From assembly GCA_030037035.1 (NCBI GenBank), contig JASHSA010000125.1, forward strand, positions 1 through 7,275: a DNA stretch of 7,275 nt, written 5' to 3'. This document shows positions 5,276-7,275 of the stretch, one piece after another (the first letter of the stretch is position 1; every line of letters starts with the position of its first letter). A program made the position numbers and the translations under genes. Source of the DNA: Thermoplasmata archaeon. Its GTDB lineage: Archaea > Thermoplasmatota > Thermoplasmata > Lutacidiplasmatales > UBA184. The notes under the pieces are model-generated. The model ran no database searches and was not told the origin of the DNA. It was given only the letters and a program-made list of their open reading frames with translations.

Positions 5276-6775
5276 TCAGACCGGAAGCGCGCCCGCGAAC
5301 GCAGCGCGAGCGGTCGCGATCAGCGCTCCGACGCCGCTGGCCGACGCGGTCGCCGCCGGGAGCGCCCCGCTCCGTACGGCCCTCGTCCCGTCGCGCGACG
5401 CATGGCTCGGGGTGAAGAGGACGGTCGTCACGTGCGAGCTCCCCGCCACCGCGAAGCGGTCCCCGTGGGGTCCCCGGGTCGCCTCCCAGCCGCTGAGCTT
5501 CAGCGCCGAGAAGCGGTAGTGCCCTCGCGGCAGGGAGACGGTCACGGAGCCTCGCGAGGCCGCGCTCACGACGACGTGCCGGCTGGGGCTGCCCGTAACG
5601 TGGGCCGCGTGCCCGGTGATCGCCACCCCCCAATCGGTGCCGGCCGGGAGCCCATGCTCGTCGAACGTCACGTTCCAGGTCGGGATCGCCGTGAAGTTGA
5701 TCGTGATCTCCGGCGGAGAGGCGCCGGCGACCGTGAACGCGCCGCGAGAGTCGTTCGCGTAGTAGCCGTCGACGAATCCGACCCGGTACCGGTACGTTCC
5801 GTTGGTCAGGTTGAGCGAGATCGTCGACGTCGAGGAGGTCGTCCCGTACGCTCCCCTTCGGCCCTCGTGCCGAGCGGGATCGTTCCCGTGACGGGCGCCG
5901 ACGCCGCCGTGCCCGAAGACCTCGACCGACCAGTTCGTCCCGGTCGGCAGGCCCGACTCGACGAACGTCACCGAGTAGACCGGCAGGACCGAGAATGTCA
6001 CCGCGATCGGCGCGGGGGAGGCGCCGGAGACGTTGACCGAACCGCTCGCCGCGCCGACGACCGAGTAGCCGAAGACTTCGAGCACGCTGTAGTTGTACGT
6101 CCCGTTGGGGACCCGGAACGTCAGCGACGTGCCGTTCGTCCGGTTGAAGTAGATTCCCCAGCCGCCCCCTCCGCCGTGGTGGTGCCCCGCGCCGCCAGGC
6201 CCCGGAGGGGGACCCTGGCCGCCGCCGTAGTTCCCGGGTCCGTCGCAGCGATGCCACCAACCCCAGCAGGCCTGGGAGCCGTTCGTCGCGAAGAGGAAGA
6301 CCCCCCACTCCGTCCCGCTCGCGAGGCCGCTCTCCGCGAACGTCACGGTGTAGAGCGTCGGCGCGCCGAAGTGCACGGCGATCGGCGGGGGAGCGGTCCC
6401 GTTGACCGTGAACGTGCCGCGATCCGGGGTCGACTCGTTGCCGTTGGCCGGGAAGACCCGGAAGTGGTACGTCCCGTTCGGCAGCGAGAACGTCAGCGTG
6501 CTCGTGTTGGAGCTGTTGAAGGCGTGCCCGCCGTCCTGGAACCACCACGACGTGATCGAGACGACCACGCTCCAGCCGGTACCGCTCGGCAGGCCGGTCT
6601 CGGTGAACGTCACCGTGTAGTTCGTTGCGGTCGAGTTGTTCGACTCCCCCGCGTGCGCCGGCGCGGCGGCGTTCGCCGGGCCCAAGGCCGCACTTGCGCC
6701 GGCCACGACCATCGACGCCGAGACGACGACCAGCGCGCCGAGAGCCGCCCAGAGCGCCATCCGCTTCGCTGCCAT
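5276..6775 (-). CDS. Secreted four-repeat beta-domain protein (F-T-E-x-G-L-P-x-G-T family)
   Basis: This protein has 499 residues, starting at ATG 6773-6775, supported by a good Shine-Dalgarno and an immediate signal peptide (K4-R5, hydrophobic 7-30, likely cleavage after A-S-A at 27-29). After a short Asn/Ser/Thr linker come four beta-domains: about 52-138, 141-263, 265-364 and 365-456. Each has F-x-E-x-G-L-x-[ST/A]-G-T-x-W-[SG]-V, then an [LV]-x-N-G-T-Y-type hairpin (L-P-R-G-H-Y in copy four), then a G-x-F/V-x-V and V-x-F close. Copy two contains the only Cys residues (C170, C177) and a Gly/Pro/His-rich insertion (about 178-206). Roughly 20 N-x-S/T sequons suggest heavy glycosylation. The tail (457-499) is Ala/Gly-rich with arginines and is not a convincing membrane anchor. 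There is no catalytic motif, so a structural, adhesive or binding role outside the cell is most likely. It converges on the thermopsin gene, whose C-terminal domains are of the same family. Confidence 0.87.
   Translation of the reverse strand: MAAKRMALWAALGALVVVSASMVVAGASAALGPANAAAPAHAGESNNSTATNYTVTFTETGLPSGTGWSVVVSITSWWFQDGGHAFNSSNTSTLTFSLPNGTYHFRVFPANGNESTPDRGTFTVNGTAPPPIAVHFGAPTLYTVTFAESGLASGTEWGVFLFATNGSQACWGWWHRCDGPGNYGGGQGPPPGPGGAGHHHGGGGGWGIYFNRTNGTSLTFRVPNGTYNYSVLEVFGYSVVGAASGSVNVSGASPAPIAVTFSVLPVYSVTFVESGLPTGTNWSVEVFGHGGVGARHGNDPARHEGRRGAYGTTSSTSTISLNLTNGTYRYRVGFVDGYYANDSRGAFTVAGASPPEITINFTAIPTWNVTFDEHGLPAGTDWGVAITGHAAHVTGSPSRHVVVSAASRGSVTVSLPRGHYRFSALKLSGWEATRGPHGDRFAVAGSSHVTTVLFTPSHASRDGTRAVRSGALPAATASASGVGALIATARAAFAGALPV
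5408..6622 (-). repeat. Four tandem beta-domain repeats within the secreted protein
   Basis: The repeats are recognisable in protein, not as near-identical DNA. The opening motifs, in order from the N-terminus, are F-T-E-T-G-L-P-S-G-T-G-W, F-A-E-S-G-L-A-S-G-T-E-W, F-V-E-S-G-L-P-T-G-T-N-W and F-D-E-H-G-L-P-A-G-T-D-W, at residues 57, 146, 271 and 371. The turn motif N-G-T-Y is at 100, 224 and 325 and is replaced by R-G-H-Y at 417. Copies differ mainly in the loop between the two motifs (about 28 to 65 residues), which suggests a constant scaffold with variable loops. Divergence at the DNA level implies old duplications. Confidence 0.8.
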
Positions 6776-6781
6776 GCTCTC

Positions 6782-6786
6782 CCTCC
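6782..6786 (-). promoter_or_regulatory. Shine-Dalgarno GGAGG for the secreted repeat protein
   Basis: Read on the minus strand, the 15 bases before the ATG contain GGAGG followed by a 6-nt spacer, inside a longer purine run. This is a strong match to the anti-SD and fixes the start at 6775. It contrasts with the VOC gene, which lacks one, so the genome appears to use both leadered and leaderless initiation. Confidence 0.75.
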
Positions 6787-6814
6787 CCCAGGGTAAGGGC
6801 CGCAGGGCGCGAGG

Positions 6815-6822
6815 AGTACTTT
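6815..6822 (-). promoter_or_regulatory. TATA-like element for the secreted repeat protein
   Basis: On the minus strand AAAGTACT sits in a locally AT-richer patch (6811-6835, with GCAAAGCCC just upstream as a possible BRE). Counting about 26 nt downstream puts transcription start near 6792, giving a short leader of about 17 nt that just includes the Shine-Dalgarno. The match to the TATA consensus is moderate; the geometry is what makes it credible. Confidence 0.4.
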
Positions 6823-6829
6823 GGGCTTT

Positions 6830-7275
6830 GCAACTCCTTGCCCTTCGGCTCCCGATCTCCCCTGCGGGCCACCGCGTGGTTCGCCCTGTCTGCCTCCGCC
6901 CGCCTCGCGGACGACCGGCCGACCCCGCGCTGTGGTGCCGGAGGGGCGTTCCACCCTAGATACGGCCGAACGACGTGCCGTCGATCTTGTGGACGTCGCC
7001 GTGCGTCGCTCGACCTCGTGGCGCGCCCCCGGGTCGGGAGCAAACCTGAGCGGATCCCCCCGAGATCGACCGGTGGTGCGCGCGCCGGACCGTGCCGGAG
7101 CGGAACCGGGCCCTGCCACGCGATGAGGGTGGCGACCAGCGAGGGTGCCGTTCCGGCGGTCGCGCCAAGCTCAGGCGAGCCCTGGGCCCGGAGATCCCCA
7201 GGCTGGAAGAGAGCTTTCGGGCGCGGCCGCGACGTCCGGACCTCGACGGCTCATCCTTCCTGAACGCCATGCTCG
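6830..7275. other. Mostly non-coding right flank; possible gene start running off the edge
   Basis: Apart from the promoter region of the minus-strand gene I see no supported gene here. Open frames on both strands are Arg/Pro/Ser-rich without motifs. One plus-strand frame is open from 7050 and runs off the window, with its only usable start at GTG 7092 (61 codons visible). Its last third has strong C/G preference at codon position 3 and ends in a protein-like D-L-D-G-S-S-F-L-N-A-M-L. It could be the beginning of a downstream gene, but there is no Shine-Dalgarno and the first 25 codons look poor. An ATG at 7123 in another frame closes at 7263. No tRNA-like fold was found. Confidence 0.3.

Noticed and set aside
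5276..5404. C-terminal membrane anchor on the four-repeat protein
   Set aside because: The Ala/Gly-rich tail contains arginines (R461, R465, R468, R490) and lacks a continuous hydrophobic run of about 20 residues.
3216..5519. Long plus-strand open frame (767 codons) in another frame of the thermopsin gene
   Set aside because: Its product is extremely Arg/Pro-rich and without motifs, while the thermopsin frame has family motifs throughout.
5402..6796. Plus-strand open frame of 464 codons antisense to the four-repeat protein
   Set aside because: Composition is Arg/Val/Asp-rich with no motif; typical antisense shadow of a GC-rich gene.
5088..7043. Minus-strand open frame of 651 codons overlapping the four-repeat protein in another frame
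   Set aside because: Arg-rich, no signal peptide or domain, and it overlaps a same-strand gene that has a Shine-Dalgarno, a signal peptide and four clear repeats.
1..7275. tRNA, rRNA, CRISPR array or insertion sequence
   Set aside because: No cloverleaf with T-arm signature, no evenly spaced direct DNA repeats, no transposase motifs and no terminal inverted repeats with target duplications were found by reading both strands.

Overview
The window looks like GC-rich archaeal chromosome, most likely from a Thermoplasmatota lineage of the soil or subsurface type. Three things point there. One is a secreted thermopsin-family (MEROPS A5) acid protease, a family found essentially only in archaea. 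The second is the repeated F-T-E-x-G-L-P-x-G-T / N-G-T-Y beta-domain, which is abundant in secreted proteins of Thermoplasmatota and some Thaumarchaeota. The third is promoter architecture: a TATA-like element about 26 nt before a GTG start with no Shine-Dalgarno, as in leaderless archaeal mRNAs. Lineage is inferred from protein content, not from a marker gene.

Layout. (1) 2-868 (+) is the 3' part of a membrane protein gene cut by the window edge: two N-terminal hydrophobic segments, a long Pro/Ala/Ser-rich linker and a C-terminal finger with four CxxC pairs. (2) 980-1369 (+) is a compact VOC (glyoxalase-fold) protein with most usual metal ligands missing. (3) 1370-1677 holds no convincing gene. 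(4) 1678-5172 (+) is a very large secreted thermopsin-type protease with a beta-helix and three C-terminal beta-domains; an 18-bp dyad lies exactly at the proposed start. (5) 5173-5275 is a short convergent intergenic gap with two strong hairpins. (6) 5276-6775 (-) is a secreted protein made almost entirely of four copies of the same beta-domain found at the thermopsin C-terminus, preceded by a clear Shine-Dalgarno and a TATA-like element. (7) About 6830-7275 is mostly non-coding; a short open frame runs off the right edge.

How the genes may work together. The convergent pair (protease and four-repeat protein) share signal peptides, very many N-glycosylation sequons and the same beta-domain, so both are probably exported and act at or outside the cell surface. 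The repeat protein could be a surface scaffold, an adhesin or a non-catalytic relative of the protease tail. The zinc-finger membrane protein and the VOC protein have no evident functional link to this pair. No mobile element, CRISPR array, tRNA or rRNA was seen. Most other long open frames on both strands are GC-driven shadows.
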